Part shown: positions 1-10,812 of the stretch, in pieces
Position numbering within the stretch: the first letter of the stretch is position 1
Layout of the letters: each line of letters begins with the position of its first letter
NCBI GenBank assembly: GCA_963204815.1
Contig: CAUJHQ010000115.1
Location: forward strand, 1 to 64,000
Reading direction: 5' to 3'
Source of the DNA: Pseudomonadota bacterium
GTDB taxonomy: Bacteria; Pseudomonadota; Gammaproteobacteria; Burkholderiales; Burkholderiaceae_C
DNA length: 64,000 nucleotides
Position numbers and translations under genes: made by a program
Notes under the pieces: model-generated
What the model was told of the DNA's origin: nothing
The model's database searches: none
The model's input: only the letters and a program-made list of their open reading frames with translations

Positions 1-288
1 CAGTCATCGAGGCGCTCGGGGAACAGAACGCTCTGGGTGCGATCCTGGCCTTCGACGTACCGTCCCATCGTCCGCTCCACTCGGTCTGATGGGAGCTATG
101 ACATCGACCAGGGCCAAGAGTTTCCACACAGCCTCGGTCGAGAGGCGCCAATGCACCCATCCGCATGAACGTCCTCGACCCGCAAATCCCAACCCCACGT
201 CAGCCTGATCGAAACGCGCCGCCGATCCGGCGCATGCACCACCCCAGGACTGGAAACCGCTCGCCCGCCCCGCCCGCCCCGCCCGCCC

Positions 289-1260
289 TCAGCGCCCCCG
301 CGTCGCCGGCGCATGGGCCGCCTTGCGGATGGCCAAGGCCAGCGAGCGGATGGTCGGGTTCGCCGCCAGGTGCCGGGTGACGAAGAAGCTCACCGGCGGC
401 AGGTTCCAGGTCAGCTTGTAGGGCAGGGCGGCGCACTCGCCGCGCTGCACCAGGTCGGCGGCGATGTCCTTGGCCAGCAGCGTCACGCCGTTGGGCAGGT
501 GGCGCATCACGGTCTCGATCGTGCGCAGCGACATCGTCTCGACCACCGGCGGCGGCGGCTGCACGCCCGCGCTCAGGAACATCGCCGTGAAGGTGCGCCG
601 CATCGGTGTGTTCGGCGGCGGGAAGATCCAGTCCAGCCCGGCCAGGCGCGCCCAGTCCAGCGGACCGCGCGACAGGCGCGACTGGCTGCGTGCCGGCACC
701 AGCAGGCAGGGCTCCTGCTCGTAGATGGGTTCCTGCTCGACCTCGATGCCGAACTGGTGGTCGAACGAGCGGCCGATGGCGCAGTCGATCTCGCGCGCCG
801 AGAGCGCCGCCACCAGCTCGTCGGTCGTGCCCTCGCGCGACAGCACCGCCACGCGCGGCGTCTGCCCCAGCAGGTGCGTGACGGCGGCGTTCAGCAGGCC
901 CTCCGGCACCTGCGGCGTGATGCCCAGGCGCACGCGGTCGATGAGCCCGGTGTCGATGGCCGTCAGCACGTGGGCCGTGGCGTCGACGTCGGCCAGCGTC
1001 ACCTGCGCCAGCCGCAGCACCGCGCGGCCGGCGGCGGTGGTCGTCAGGCCGCGGCTCGTGCGCTCGAACAGCCGCGTCATGAAGATGTCCTCGATCTCGC
1101 GCAGCGCCTTCGTGATGGCGGGCTGGCTGAGGTTCATTTCCGCGGCCACGCGGCTCAGCGTGCGGTGGCGCTCCAGGCTCTGCAGCAGCGCCAGGTGGCG
1201 CAGCTTCAGGCGCGAGCCCACGCTGTGGCGCAGGCGCGAGGAACGTTCCAGTTCGGGCAT
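289..1260 (-). CDS. LysR-family transcriptional regulator
   Basis: 323 aa; N-terminal HTH (LKLRHLALLQSLERHRTLSRVAAEMNLSQPAITKALREIE) typical of LysR, followed by substrate-binding domain. Confidence 0.93.
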   Translation of the reverse strand: MPELERSSRLRHSVGSRLKLRHLALLQSLERHRTLSRVAAEMNLSQPAITKALREIEDIFMTRLFERTSRGLTTTAAGRAVLRLAQVTLADVDATAHVLTAIDTGLIDRVRLGITPQVPEGLLNAAVTHLLGQTPRVAVLSREGTTDELVAALSAREIDCAIGRSFDHQFGIEVEQEPIYEQEPCLLVPARSQSRLSRGPLDWARLAGLDWIFPPPNTPMRRTFTAMFLSAGVQPPPPVVETMSLRTIETVMRHLPNGVTLLAKDIAADLVQRGECAALPYKLTWNLPPVSFFVTRHLAANPTIRSLALAIRKAAHAPATRGR

Positions 1261-1329
1261 GCCACGCAGGTTATACGACCATCAGAATATTGTCTGCCAA
1301 GGTAATTGCCCGATCCTAGACTCGGCTGC

Positions 1330-1896
1330 ATGTCCACCGCCTGCCCGGCCACGACGCCCCTCGGCGCCACGCTCAGCGTGGGCCTCTGCGCGAACCTGCT
1401 CGACGCCATCGCCGAGGCGCCCGGCGCCGACGCCGCGCTCGCGAAGGTGGACGCCTATCGCCGCCTGCTGGCCGGGCCCGGCATCTTCAGCATCCAGCTC
1501 AACGTGACGACGCGCGACGACCCCGGCAACGAGATCCGGCTGCAGCGGCTGTACTCGTCGGCGGGCGGCGAGTTCCCGGTGCAGGGCCGCAAGCGCAAGA
1601 CGCTGACGCCGTGGACCGAGACGCTGTTCGGGCGCGGCGAGGTGTTCGTGGCCGAAGGCAGCGACGCCCTCGAACGCACCTTCGACGACTACGCGCAGAT
1701 GCGCCCGCTGGGCCTGAACGCCGTCGTCAACGTGCCGATGATGGCGGGCCGCCTGTGCTACGCCACCTTCAACGTCTTCGGCACGCGCGGCGCGTGGCAG
1801 CCTTCGGAGGTACTGGCGCTGCGGCTGCTGGCGCTGGCCGCGGCCCGCTGGGTGTCGCCCGCGCCCGACCTCGCCTATTCGCTGACCCCCCGATGA
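1330..1896 (+). CDS. GAF-domain-like soluble protein
   Basis: ATG at 1330 inside the 1306 ORF; GAF-like sequence (LLAGPGIFSIQLNV...GLNAVVNVPMMAGRLCYATFNVF), no output domain visible. Confidence 0.75.
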   Translation: MSTACPATTPLGATLSVGLCANLLDAIAEAPGADAALAKVDAYRRLLAGPGIFSIQLNVTTRDDPGNEIRLQRLYSSAGGEFPVQGRKRKTLTPWTETLFGRGEVFVAEGSDALERTFDDYAQMRPLGLNAVVNVPMMAGRLCYATFNVFGTRGAWQPSEVLALRLLALAAARWVSPAPDLAYSLTPR

Positions 1897-1960
1897 ACCC
1901 CCCGCCGCCGGCCCTGCACCGCGGCCGGGCCTGACCGCCACCCTCCAGGAAGGACCGAGC

Positions 1961-3097
1961 ATGTTGCGCACCCCGTTGTATTCCCTCATCGCCAGCGCCG
2001 TGCTGCTGGCCGCCGGCCCGGCCCGCGCCGACCTCGGCGAGGACTGGCTGGCCGGCAAGGTCGCCACCGGCAACCCGGCCATCACCTACGCGGGGGCGCC
2101 GATCGAGTTCAAGTACAGCCACCCGTCGCCGCCGGCGTCGATCCTCGTTCCGCCGACGCAGGCGAACCTGAAGCGCATCGCCGCGGCCAGCAACGGCAAG
2201 CTCGTCTTCAAGGAGTACGGCTCGGGCAGCCTGTTCGGCGCGCGCGACGGCTTCAAGGGCGTGCGCACCGGCGTCGGCGAGTGGGGCGTCTGCTACCCCA
2301 CGTACGAAGGCCGCGGCATGTCGCTGTCGCGCGTGTGGGAGCAGCCCTTCGTGACCCCGTCCAACCCGATGGTGGCCACGCGCATCGCGCAGGAGCTGGC
2401 GGCGAAGTACTTCGTGCCCGAGTTCAAGAAGCAGGGCGTCGCCTGGGGCAACCACGTCGCGTTCCAGCCCGCCGACATCCTGAGCAAGAAGCCGATCCGC
2501 AAGCTGGAAGACCTGCAGGGCCTGAAGGTCGGCGCGCAGGGCATGTCGCCCGACGTCGCGAAGGCGCTCGGCGTGGCGCTGGTCAACCTGCCGTACCCCG
2601 AGCTCTACACCGCGCTGCAGCAGGGCGTGATCGACGCCGTGTTCTGGGTCGACGCGGGCTTCGTGCCGTTCAAGCTGCACGAGGTGGCCAAGTTCCACAC
2701 CTCGCTGGGCCTGACCGGCGGCGGCGCCTGGACCTGCTACAACCCCGAGGCCGTCGCCAAGCTGCCGCCGGACCTGCAGCAGCTGTACCTGCGCGGCCTG
2801 GAACCGTTCGCGATGGTCAACACCAAGATCTCCGGCGTCGACTTCTCGGTCAAGGCGCGCGACGCCTACAAGGCCGCCGGCGTCGAGATGATCACGCTGG
2901 CCCCGGCCGAGCTGCAGCGCTTCAAGGACCGCCTGCAGCCGGTGGTCGACGCCTGGGCGAACGACCTCGAAAAGGACAAGGTCCCGGCCAAGGCGCTGCT
3001 GAAGGACATCCAGGCGCTGTCGGCCAAGTACCAGGCGCTGTCGCCGAACGACCTGATGAAGCTGTCGATCGAGAACCCGGTGGTGGTGCAGCAGTGA
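1961..3097 (+). CDS. TRAP transporter substrate-binding protein (DctP-type)
   Basis: Signal peptide plus DctP-like fold motifs (LEDLQGLKVGAQG..., LYTALQQGVIDAVFW); followed by DctQ and DctM genes. Confidence 0.9.
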   Translation: MLRTPLYSLIASAVLLAAGPARADLGEDWLAGKVATGNPAITYAGAPIEFKYSHPSPPASILVPPTQANLKRIAAASNGKLVFKEYGSGSLFGARDGFKGVRTGVGEWGVCYPTYEGRGMSLSRVWEQPFVTPSNPMVATRIAQELAAKYFVPEFKKQGVAWGNHVAFQPADILSKKPIRKLEDLQGLKVGAQGMSPDVAKALGVALVNLPYPELYTALQQGVIDAVFWVDAGFVPFKLHEVAKFHTSLGLTGGGAWTCYNPEAVAKLPPDLQQLYLRGLEPFAMVNTKISGVDFSVKARDAYKAAGVEMITLAPAELQRFKDRLQPVVDAWANDLEKDKVPAKALLKDIQALSAKYQALSPNDLMKLSIENPVVVQQ

Positions 3098-3155
3098 ACG
3101 CGCCGGGCCGCTCCCGCGCGCTTGCCGCGCCGCCCGCCGGGCGGAGGGCCGGCCC

Positions 3156-3734
3156 GTGAACGACGACCCGGTGCTCGACTCGCAGGACGCGCGCGACCAG
3201 GGCCTGGCGCCGCCGGCGCTGGAGCCCGACGCGCTGGGCGGCCGCTGGCTCAACGCCGGCCTGCCGAAGCTGCTGCGCGACATCGCGGCCTTCGTGCTGC
3301 TGCCGCTGATCGTCGGCGTGATCGCGGTCGACGTCGTCGGCCGCTACTTCTTCAGCCACCCCTTCCAGTGGTCGCAGGAGATCGCCACGCTGGCGCTGCT
3401 GATGCTGTTCGTGGCCGCCATTCCGTTCACCACCGCTTCGAACGGCCACGTGCGCACCGAGTCGCTGTACGAGAAGTACCCGCCGCGCGTGCGCGCGGCG
3501 ACCGACGCGGTGGGCGCGCTGTGCGGCGCGGTGTTCATGGGCGTGGTGGCGTACTGGCAGTTCCGCGAACTGCCGGGCATGGTCGCGCGCGACGAAGGGG
3601 CCGAGTTCATCGACCTGCCGTACTGGCCGATCAGTCTCTTCGTCGCGCTGTGCATGCTGTTCGGGCTGGTGCAGCTGCTGCTGCGCGCCGTGCAGCGCGC
3701 GCGTGACGCGCTGGCGCCGGAGGCGCGGCCTTGA
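3156..3734 (+). CDS. TRAP transporter small permease (DctQ-type)
   Basis: 4-TM small protein between DctP and DctM; VDVVGRYFF and FQWSQEIATLALLMLFV motifs. Confidence 0.9.
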   Translation: MNDDPVLDSQDARDQGLAPPALEPDALGGRWLNAGLPKLLRDIAAFVLLPLIVGVIAVDVVGRYFFSHPFQWSQEIATLALLMLFVAAIPFTTASNGHVRTESLYEKYPPRVRAATDAVGALCGAVFMGVVAYWQFRELPGMVARDEGAEFIDLPYWPISLFVALCMLFGLVQLLLRAVQRARDALAPEARP

Positions 3735-5032
3735 GCCTGATCGCGGTCGGCTACATCGCCATCGTCGCGATGCTGGCGCTGATCCTGCTGGGCATCCCGA
3801 TCGGCTGGGCGATGGCGATCGTCGGCGTGCTGGGCGAACTCCACGTCACCGGCTTCACGGTCGCTGCATCGAAGCTGAGCCTGACGCTGTGGGAGAACGG
3901 CACGCTGTTCGTCTTCATCGCGTTGCCGCTGTTCCTGCTGATGGGCCAGCTGGCCTACCGCACCGGCATCACCGACGACCTGTACGACTGCATCAGCAAG
4001 TGGTTCGGCCACATGCCCGGCGGCATCGCTGTGTCGGCGGTGCTGTCCAACGCGGCCTACGGGGCCGTCACCGGCAGCAGCATCGCGTCCGTCGCCACGC
4101 TCGGGCCGATGGTGATGCCGGAGTTCCGCAAGTACCGCTACGACCTCAGCCTGGCCACCGGCACGCTGGCCTCGGCCGGCACGCTGGCGGTGCTGGTGCC
4201 GCCGAGCACGCTGCTGGTGATCTACGGCGTCTGGACCGAGACCTCGATCGCCGAGCTCTTCATGGCCGGCATCGTGCCCTGCCTGCTGCTGACGGTGGTG
4301 TACTGCGCCGTGCTGGCGCTGTGGTGCACGCTGAAGCCGGAAGTCGGGCCGCGCGGCCCGCGCCACCCCTGGCCGGTGCGCCTGGCCTCGCTGCGCAAGC
4401 TGCTGCCGGCGCTGGTGCTCATCACCATCGTGCTCGGCGGCATCTACGGCGGCGTGATGACGCCTTCGGAGTCGGCCGCCGTGGGCGTGCTCGGCGTGCT
4501 GGCCATCGCCCTCGCGATGCGGCGCTTCCGCTGGGCGGCGCTGGCCGAGTCGCTGCGCCAGACCATCGCGACCTCGGGCATGGTGTTCGTGATCGTGGTC
4601 ACCGGCATCATGTTCACGCGCTTCATGGTGCACACCAACGTCACGGCCGACTTCGTGGCGATGATCGCCGGCTGGGATCTCGGCCGCACCGGCCTGCTGC
4701 TGGCGATGCTGCTGCTGTACTTCGTGCTCGGCACCGCGCTCGACGGCCTGGGCATGCTGATCCTCAGCCTGCCCTTCGTGATGCCGCTGATGGCCACCGC
4801 CGGCGTCGACAAGGTCTGGTTCGGCATCTTCCTGTGCGTGATGATGGAACTGGCCGCGGTGAGCCCGCCGGTCGGCATCACGGTGGCCGTGATGCGCAGC
4901 GTGGCGCCGGACGTGCCGACGAACGTGATCTTCCGCGGCTGCTACCCGTTCCTGGGCCTGACGGTCCTGCTGACCTTCGCGCTGATCGCCTGGCCCGCGC
5001 TGGCGCTGTGGCTGCCGGCCGCGATGCGCTAG
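3731..5032 (+). CDS. TRAP transporter large permease (DctM-type)
   Basis: 433 aa multi-TM; motifs SNAAYGAVTGSSIASVATLG and VMMELAAVSPPVGI; 4-nt overlap with the DctQ gene. Confidence 0.93.
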   Translation: MSLIAVGYIAIVAMLALILLGIPIGWAMAIVGVLGELHVTGFTVAASKLSLTLWENGTLFVFIALPLFLLMGQLAYRTGITDDLYDCISKWFGHMPGGIAVSAVLSNAAYGAVTGSSIASVATLGPMVMPEFRKYRYDLSLATGTLASAGTLAVLVPPSTLLVIYGVWTETSIAELFMAGIVPCLLLTVVYCAVLALWCTLKPEVGPRGPRHPWPVRLASLRKLLPALVLITIVLGGIYGGVMTPSESAAVGVLGVLAIALAMRRFRWAALAESLRQTIATSGMVFVIVVTGIMFTRFMVHTNVTADFVAMIAGWDLGRTGLLLAMLLLYFVLGTALDGLGMLILSLPFVMPLMATAGVDKVWFGIFLCVMMELAAVSPPVGITVAVMRSVAPDVPTNVIFRGCYPFLGLTVLLTFALIAWPALALWLPAAMR

Positions 5033-5076
5033 CGCCGGCCGGGCGCCGCACCTCCGAACCCGTTGGGGACCTCGAC

Positions 5077-5484
5077 ATGCCCGTGACCGCCTTGCACCAC
5101 TTCACGATCCGCTGCACGCCGGACGAACTGCCGCCGCTGGTGGACTTCTACACGCGGGTCATGCGCCTCGAGGTCGGCGCGCGGCCGGACATCCCGGCGC
5201 CCGGCGCCTGGCTGTACGCCGACGGCCAGCCGATCGTGCACCTGTACGCGTTCCTCCAGCAGCCCGACCGGCCGGTCGAGCCCGTCACCGGCCCGGTCGA
5301 CCACATCTCGTTCCGCTCGCGCGGCCTCGTCGAGATGCGCGCGCACCTGGCCGCGCAGGGCGTGCCGTTCGCCGAAGCGCCGGTGCCGGGCTGGCCGCTG
5401 CACCAGGTCTTCGTGCACGACCCGCGCGGCCTGAAGATCGAGATGACCTTCTTCCTGGACCAGGAAGCCGGGTCCGCCGCATGA
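5077..5484 (+). CDS. VOC-family (glyoxalase/dioxygenase superfamily) protein
   Basis: ATG at 5077; HHFTIRC, DHISF and KIEMTF metal-ligand-like positions. Confidence 0.85.
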   Translation: MPVTALHHFTIRCTPDELPPLVDFYTRVMRLEVGARPDIPAPGAWLYADGQPIVHLYAFLQQPDRPVEPVTGPVDHISFRSRGLVEMRAHLAAQGVPFAEAPVPGWPLHQVFVHDPRGLKIEMTFFLDQEAGSAA

Positions 5485-6275
5485 CGCGCTTCGTGCAGGC
5501 CGGCGACCTGCGCATCGCCTTCGAGCGCGAGGGCGACGGCCCGCCGCTGCTGCTGATGCACGGTGCCGAGGCGTCGCGGTCGATGTTCGCGGCGCTGACG
5601 CCCCACCTCGCCCGGCACTTCAGCGTGATCGCGTACGACCAGCGCGATTGCGGCGACAGCGAAGGGCCGGAGCGGCCGTCGACGCTGGCCGACCTCGCCG
5701 ACGACGCGGCCGCGCTGGTCCGTGCGCTCGGCCTGGGCCGCGTGCACGTGTTCGGCTCGTCATTCGGCGGCCGGGTGGCGCAGGCGCTGGCGCTGCGGCA
5801 TCCGGCGCTCGTCGACCGGCTCGTGCTGGGCAGCACCTGGCCCGTGCCCGCGGCCTACGACGCGCTGTGTCCCGATGCCGGCCGCCTCGCGGACCTGCGC
5901 GCGCGCCTGCCGGACACGGCCGAGGAACTGGCCGGCTGGTTCTTCCCCGAGCCCTTCCTCGCGCAACGGCCGGAACTGCGCCGCGTGTTCGCCGGCGCGC
6001 GGGCCGCATCGGCGCGCGCCGTGCGCCGCACGGCCACCGTGCAGACGACGCTGGCCGGCGACGCCGCCGCGATCGCTGCGCCGACGCTGCTGCTGGCCGG
6101 CGAACTCGACCGCGTCGTGCCGCCGGCGGTGACGCTGGCGATGGCCGACCGCATCCCCCATGCCCGCGCGGCCGTGCTGCCGGGCGTGGGCCACGCCACC
6201 GCGCTGCAGGCCCCGGCGCTGCTGGCGCAGCACATCGACGCCTTCCTGCGGGACGGCGAACCCGACAAGGAGTGA
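5481..6275 (+). CDS. alpha/beta-fold hydrolase
   Basis: Nucleophile elbow FGSSFGG, oxyanion HG motif, catalytic His VGHATALQ; overlaps upstream stop by 4 nt. Confidence 0.9.
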   Translation: MTRFVQAGDLRIAFEREGDGPPLLLMHGAEASRSMFAALTPHLARHFSVIAYDQRDCGDSEGPERPSTLADLADDAAALVRALGLGRVHVFGSSFGGRVAQALALRHPALVDRLVLGSTWPVPAAYDALCPDAGRLADLRARLPDTAEELAGWFFPEPFLAQRPELRRVFAGARAASARAVRRTATVQTTLAGDAAAIAAPTLLLAGELDRVVPPAVTLAMADRIPHARAAVLPGVGHATALQAPALLAQHIDAFLRDGEPDKE

Positions 6276-6279
6276 TCCG

Positions 6280-7410
6280 ATGGACGTTCTCATCGCCGGC
6301 GCCAGCATGGCCGGCCTCACGGCCGCCCACTGGTTCGCGCGCCTCGGCCACCGCGTCACGGTGGTCGAGCGGGCCGAGGGGCTGCGCCCCGGCGGCGCGC
6401 CGATCGACGTACGCGGCCAGGCACTCGGCACCGCCGAGCGCATGGGCATCCTCGACCGCATCGAGGCCGAGAAGGTCTCCATCGTCGAGCCGATGCCGGT
6501 GCTGGACGGTACCGGCACGCCGGTGGCCAGCCTGGACCTGCGCTGGTTCGCCAACGAGACCGACCGCGACGTCGAGATCACGCGCGACCGCCTGAACCGC
6601 ATCCTGCGCGAAGCGGTGCCCGACACGGTCGAGTTTCGCTTCGGCACCAGCGTGACCTCCATCGCCGACGGGCCCGACGGCGTGGTCGCGGGCCTGTCCG
6701 ACGGCCGGCAGGCGCGCCACGACCTCGTCGTCGGTGCCGACGGGCTGCACTCCAGCGTGCGCCGGCTCGCCTTCGGGCCGGAGAAGGACTTCGTGCGCCA
6801 CTTCGGCTACTACGTGGCGCTGGTCGACCTGCCCGAGCTGCCGGGTGGCCGCGACTGGCAGCGCGCGATGCTGAACGTGCCCGGCCTGACGATCGTCGTG
6901 CGCGACGCCGGCGACGGCCCGCAGGCCATGATGCTCGCGGCCAGCCCCGAGATCGACTACGACCACCGCGACCTGCAGGTCCAGCGCCGCATGATCGACG
7001 GCCTGCTCGCGCGCGTCGACGCCTGGCAGGTGCCGGCGCTGCGGGCGGCGTTCGCCGACCCCGCCGCGAAGGGCTTCTATTTCGATTCCGTGAGCCAGAC
7101 GCACATGCCGAGCTGGATCCGCGGCCGCGTGGCCGTGATCGGCGACGCCGGCCACTGCGGGGCGCTGCTGTCGGGCATGGGCACCACGCTGGCGATGGTG
7201 TCGGCGGAGACCCTGGCCACCACCTGGACGGCGCATGGCGGCGACGCGGCCGCCGCGTCGCCGGCGTACCACGAGCGCCTGCGCCCGTACGTCGACCAGT
7301 GCCAGGCCTTCGCGCACGAAGGCGCGCCGATCATGGTGCCGGCCACGCAGGCCGCGCTCGACGCCCGCAACGCGATGTTCCGCGAGGCCGCCGCGAAGGC
7401 CGGCGCGTGA
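6280..7410 (+). CDS. FAD-dependent monooxygenase
   Basis: N-terminal Rossmann DVLIAGASMAGLTAAHWFARLGHRVTVVERA, VGADGLHSSVRR, VAVIGDAGH. Confidence 0.9.
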   Translation: MDVLIAGASMAGLTAAHWFARLGHRVTVVERAEGLRPGGAPIDVRGQALGTAERMGILDRIEAEKVSIVEPMPVLDGTGTPVASLDLRWFANETDRDVEITRDRLNRILREAVPDTVEFRFGTSVTSIADGPDGVVAGLSDGRQARHDLVVGADGLHSSVRRLAFGPEKDFVRHFGYYVALVDLPELPGGRDWQRAMLNVPGLTIVVRDAGDGPQAMMLAASPEIDYDHRDLQVQRRMIDGLLARVDAWQVPALRAAFADPAAKGFYFDSVSQTHMPSWIRGRVAVIGDAGHCGALLSGMGTTLAMVSAETLATTWTAHGGDAAAASPAYHERLRPYVDQCQAFAHEGAPIMVPATQAALDARNAMFREAAAKAGA

Positions 7411-7495
7411 CATCGCCGGGTCAGATCGACATCCGCCGCCGCACAGGCCGTGGCGTCCGAACGGATGTCCGACACATCGACGACCCGGCGACCGG

Positions 7496-8119
7496 CTACG
7501 CTGCGCCCGAGGTCGCCTGGGGCCGGCGCCGGGCCGCCACGCCGGCGACGAAGCGTTCGAAGGCGTCGAGCAGCGGCGCGGCGTCGAAGGTCGGGCCTTC
7601 CAGCATCGCCAGCGCCTGCACGGTGGCTTCCAGCGTCGAGACCTGATCGGCTCGCCGCGCCGCGCGGATCGCGCGGTAGCGTGTCGGCGCCGGGGCGTCC
7701 AGCGACAGCCGCGGCAGCGCGGCCAGCGCCGGGTGTTCGAGCAGCATGCGCAGGCTCTTGCGCCACGTCGCGTCGAGCACCACCAGGCGCAGCGGAGCGC
7801 CGGCCGTCGTGCCCTGAGCGGGCGGCGCGGGCGCGGCCGGCACGTCCGGGTAGAGCAGCCACGTGTGCCGCGGCGGGCGGTGCAGCAGGGCGTCCAGCGC
7901 CGCGGGCGCGAAGCGCTCGCCGACGACGACCTCGCAGTGCGCCAGAGACAGGCGCAGCATCGCCACGCTGTTCTTCGCCTGCCGCTGTTCCTGCGGGTGC
8001 TGCAGCACCAGCACCTCGGTGCGATGGGCGGTCGGCCGCGCCAGCGCACACAGGCAGGTGGCCTGCGGGCGCAGGCAGCGCACGCAGACCGCGCGGCGGT
8101 GGGTGGGCGGGCCGTTCAC
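7496..8119 (-). CDS. DTW-domain protein (putative tRNA-uridine aminocarboxypropyltransferase)
   Basis: C-x2-C-x4-C N-terminus (CVRCLRPQATCLC), HPQE, LVVLDATWRKS signature. Confidence 0.88.
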   Translation of the reverse strand: MNGPPTHRRAVCVRCLRPQATCLCALARPTAHRTEVLVLQHPQEQRQAKNSVAMLRLSLAHCEVVVGERFAPAALDALLHRPPRHTWLLYPDVPAAPAPPAQGTTAGAPLRLVVLDATWRKSLRMLLEHPALAALPRLSLDAPAPTRYRAIRAARRADQVSTLEATVQALAMLEGPTFDAAPLLDAFERFVAGVAARRRPQATSGAA

Positions 8120-8187
8120 GCGGGAATGGTCGCACGCCGGTCCCGTCCATCGGGCGCCCGGCGCCCGGCGCGCGACGAGCCGCGACC

Positions 8188-8884
8188 CTAGATCGACATC
8201 TTCCGCCGCACCCCGTCGGCTTCCATGTCGGCGCCGCGGCCGCGGGCGACGATCTCGCCGCGTTCCATCACGAGGTACTGGTCGGCCAGTTCGGCGGCGA
8301 AGTCGTAGTACTGCTCGACGAGCACGATGGCCATCGTCTTGCGGTCGGCCAGCATGCGGATGACGCGGCCGATGTCCTTGATGATGCTCGGCTGGATGCC
8401 TTCGGTCGGCTCGTCCAGCATCAGGAGCTTCGGCCCCGCCGCCAGCGCGCGCGCGATCGCCAGCTGCTGCTGCTGGCCGCCGGAGAGGTCACCGCCGCGG
8501 CGGCCGATGAACTGCTTGAGGATCGGGAACAGGTCGAACAGCTCGGCCGGGATCGGCGTGCCGCCGGGCTTCACGGCCAGGCCCATGCGCAGGTTCTCTT
8601 CCACCGTCAGGCGGCCGAAGATCTCGCGCCCCTGCGGCACGTAGCCGATGCCGCGGCGCACACGTTCGTACGGGGTGGCCTTCGTGATGTCGGCGCCGTC
8701 GAGCTTCACGCTGCCGGTCTTCGCCGGCACCACGCCCATCAGGCTCTTCAGCAGCGTCGTCTTGCCGACGCCGTTGCGGCCCAGCACGACCGTCACCTCG
8801 CCGATGCGCGCCTCGAAGCCGAGGTTGCGCAGGATGTGGCTGCCGCCGTAGTACTGGTTCAGCCCGTCGACCTTGAGCAAGGCT

Positions 8885-8895
<11 letters not shown>
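8188..8895 (-). CDS. urtE: Urea ABC transporter ATP-binding subunit UrtE
   Basis: Walker A GRNGVGKTT, LSGGQQQQLAIARAL; TTG start at 8895 overlapping the urtD stop. Confidence 0.9.
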
Positions 8896-9732
<837 letters not shown>

Positions 9733-9736
<4 letters not shown>

Positions 9737-10812
9737 GAACGTTCTTCCTTCCTGCGCTTGAAGAGGCCGACGACACCGTTCGGCAGGAACAGCGTCACCG
9801 CGATGAACAGCGCGCCCAGGAAGAACAGCCAGAACTCCGGGAAGGCCACCGTGAACCAGCTCTTCGCGCCGTTGACAAAGAAGGCGCCGATGATCGGGCC
9901 GATGAGCGTGGCGCGCCCGCCCACCGCGGCCCAGATCGCGATCTCGATGCTGGCCGCCGGGCTCATCTCGCCCGGGTTGATGATGCCCACCTGCGGCACG
10001 TAGAGCGCACCGGCCACGCTGCACATCACGGCGCTCAGCGTCCAGATGCTGAGCTTGTAGGCGATGGGGTCGTAGCCGGTGAACATGACGCGGCTCTCGG
10101 CATCGCGGATCGCCTGCAGCACGCGGCCGTACTTGCTGTGCACGATGACGCGCGCCATCAGGAAGAAGCCGATCAGCACCAGCCCGGAGAGCACGCACAG
10201 GAACACGCGCATGCCCGGCGTGGCCACCGGAACGCCGAGGATGCGTTTGAAGTCGGTGAAGCCGTTGTTGCCGCCGAAGCCGGTCTCGTTGCGGAAGAAG
10301 AGCAGCATCGCCGCGAACGTGAGCGCCTGCGTGATGATCGAGAAGTACACGCCCTTGATGCGCGAGCGGAACGCGAAGTAGCCGAACACGAAGGCCAGCA
10401 GCCCCGGCACCAGGATCACCAGCAGCAACTGCGCGACGAAGCTGTCGGAGACTGCCCAGTGCCACGGGAATTCCTTCCAGTTCAGGAACACCATGAAGTC
10501 GGGCATCGGCAAACGGTACTGGCCGTCGCTGCCGATCTGGCGCATCAGGTACATGCCCATGCCGTAGCCGCCGAGCGCGAAGAACAGGCCGTGCCCCAGG
10601 CTCAGGATGCCGGTGTAGCCCCAGATCAGGTCCATCGCCAGCGCACAGATCGCGTAGCAGAGGATCTTGCCGAGCAGGCTGACGCTGTAGTCGGACAGGT
10701 GGAACACGCTGCCTTCCGGCACCGCCAGGCTCAGCACCGGCACCAGCACGGCGATGGTGACGGTGGCCGCTGCGACGGCGGCCCAGCCTTTGACTCCGAG
10801 CATCGTCTTCAT
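9733..10812 (-). CDS. urtC: Urea ABC transporter permease UrtC
   Basis: LivM-like permease; ATG at 10812 (MKTMLGVKGW); order urtABCDE preserved. Confidence 0.93.
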
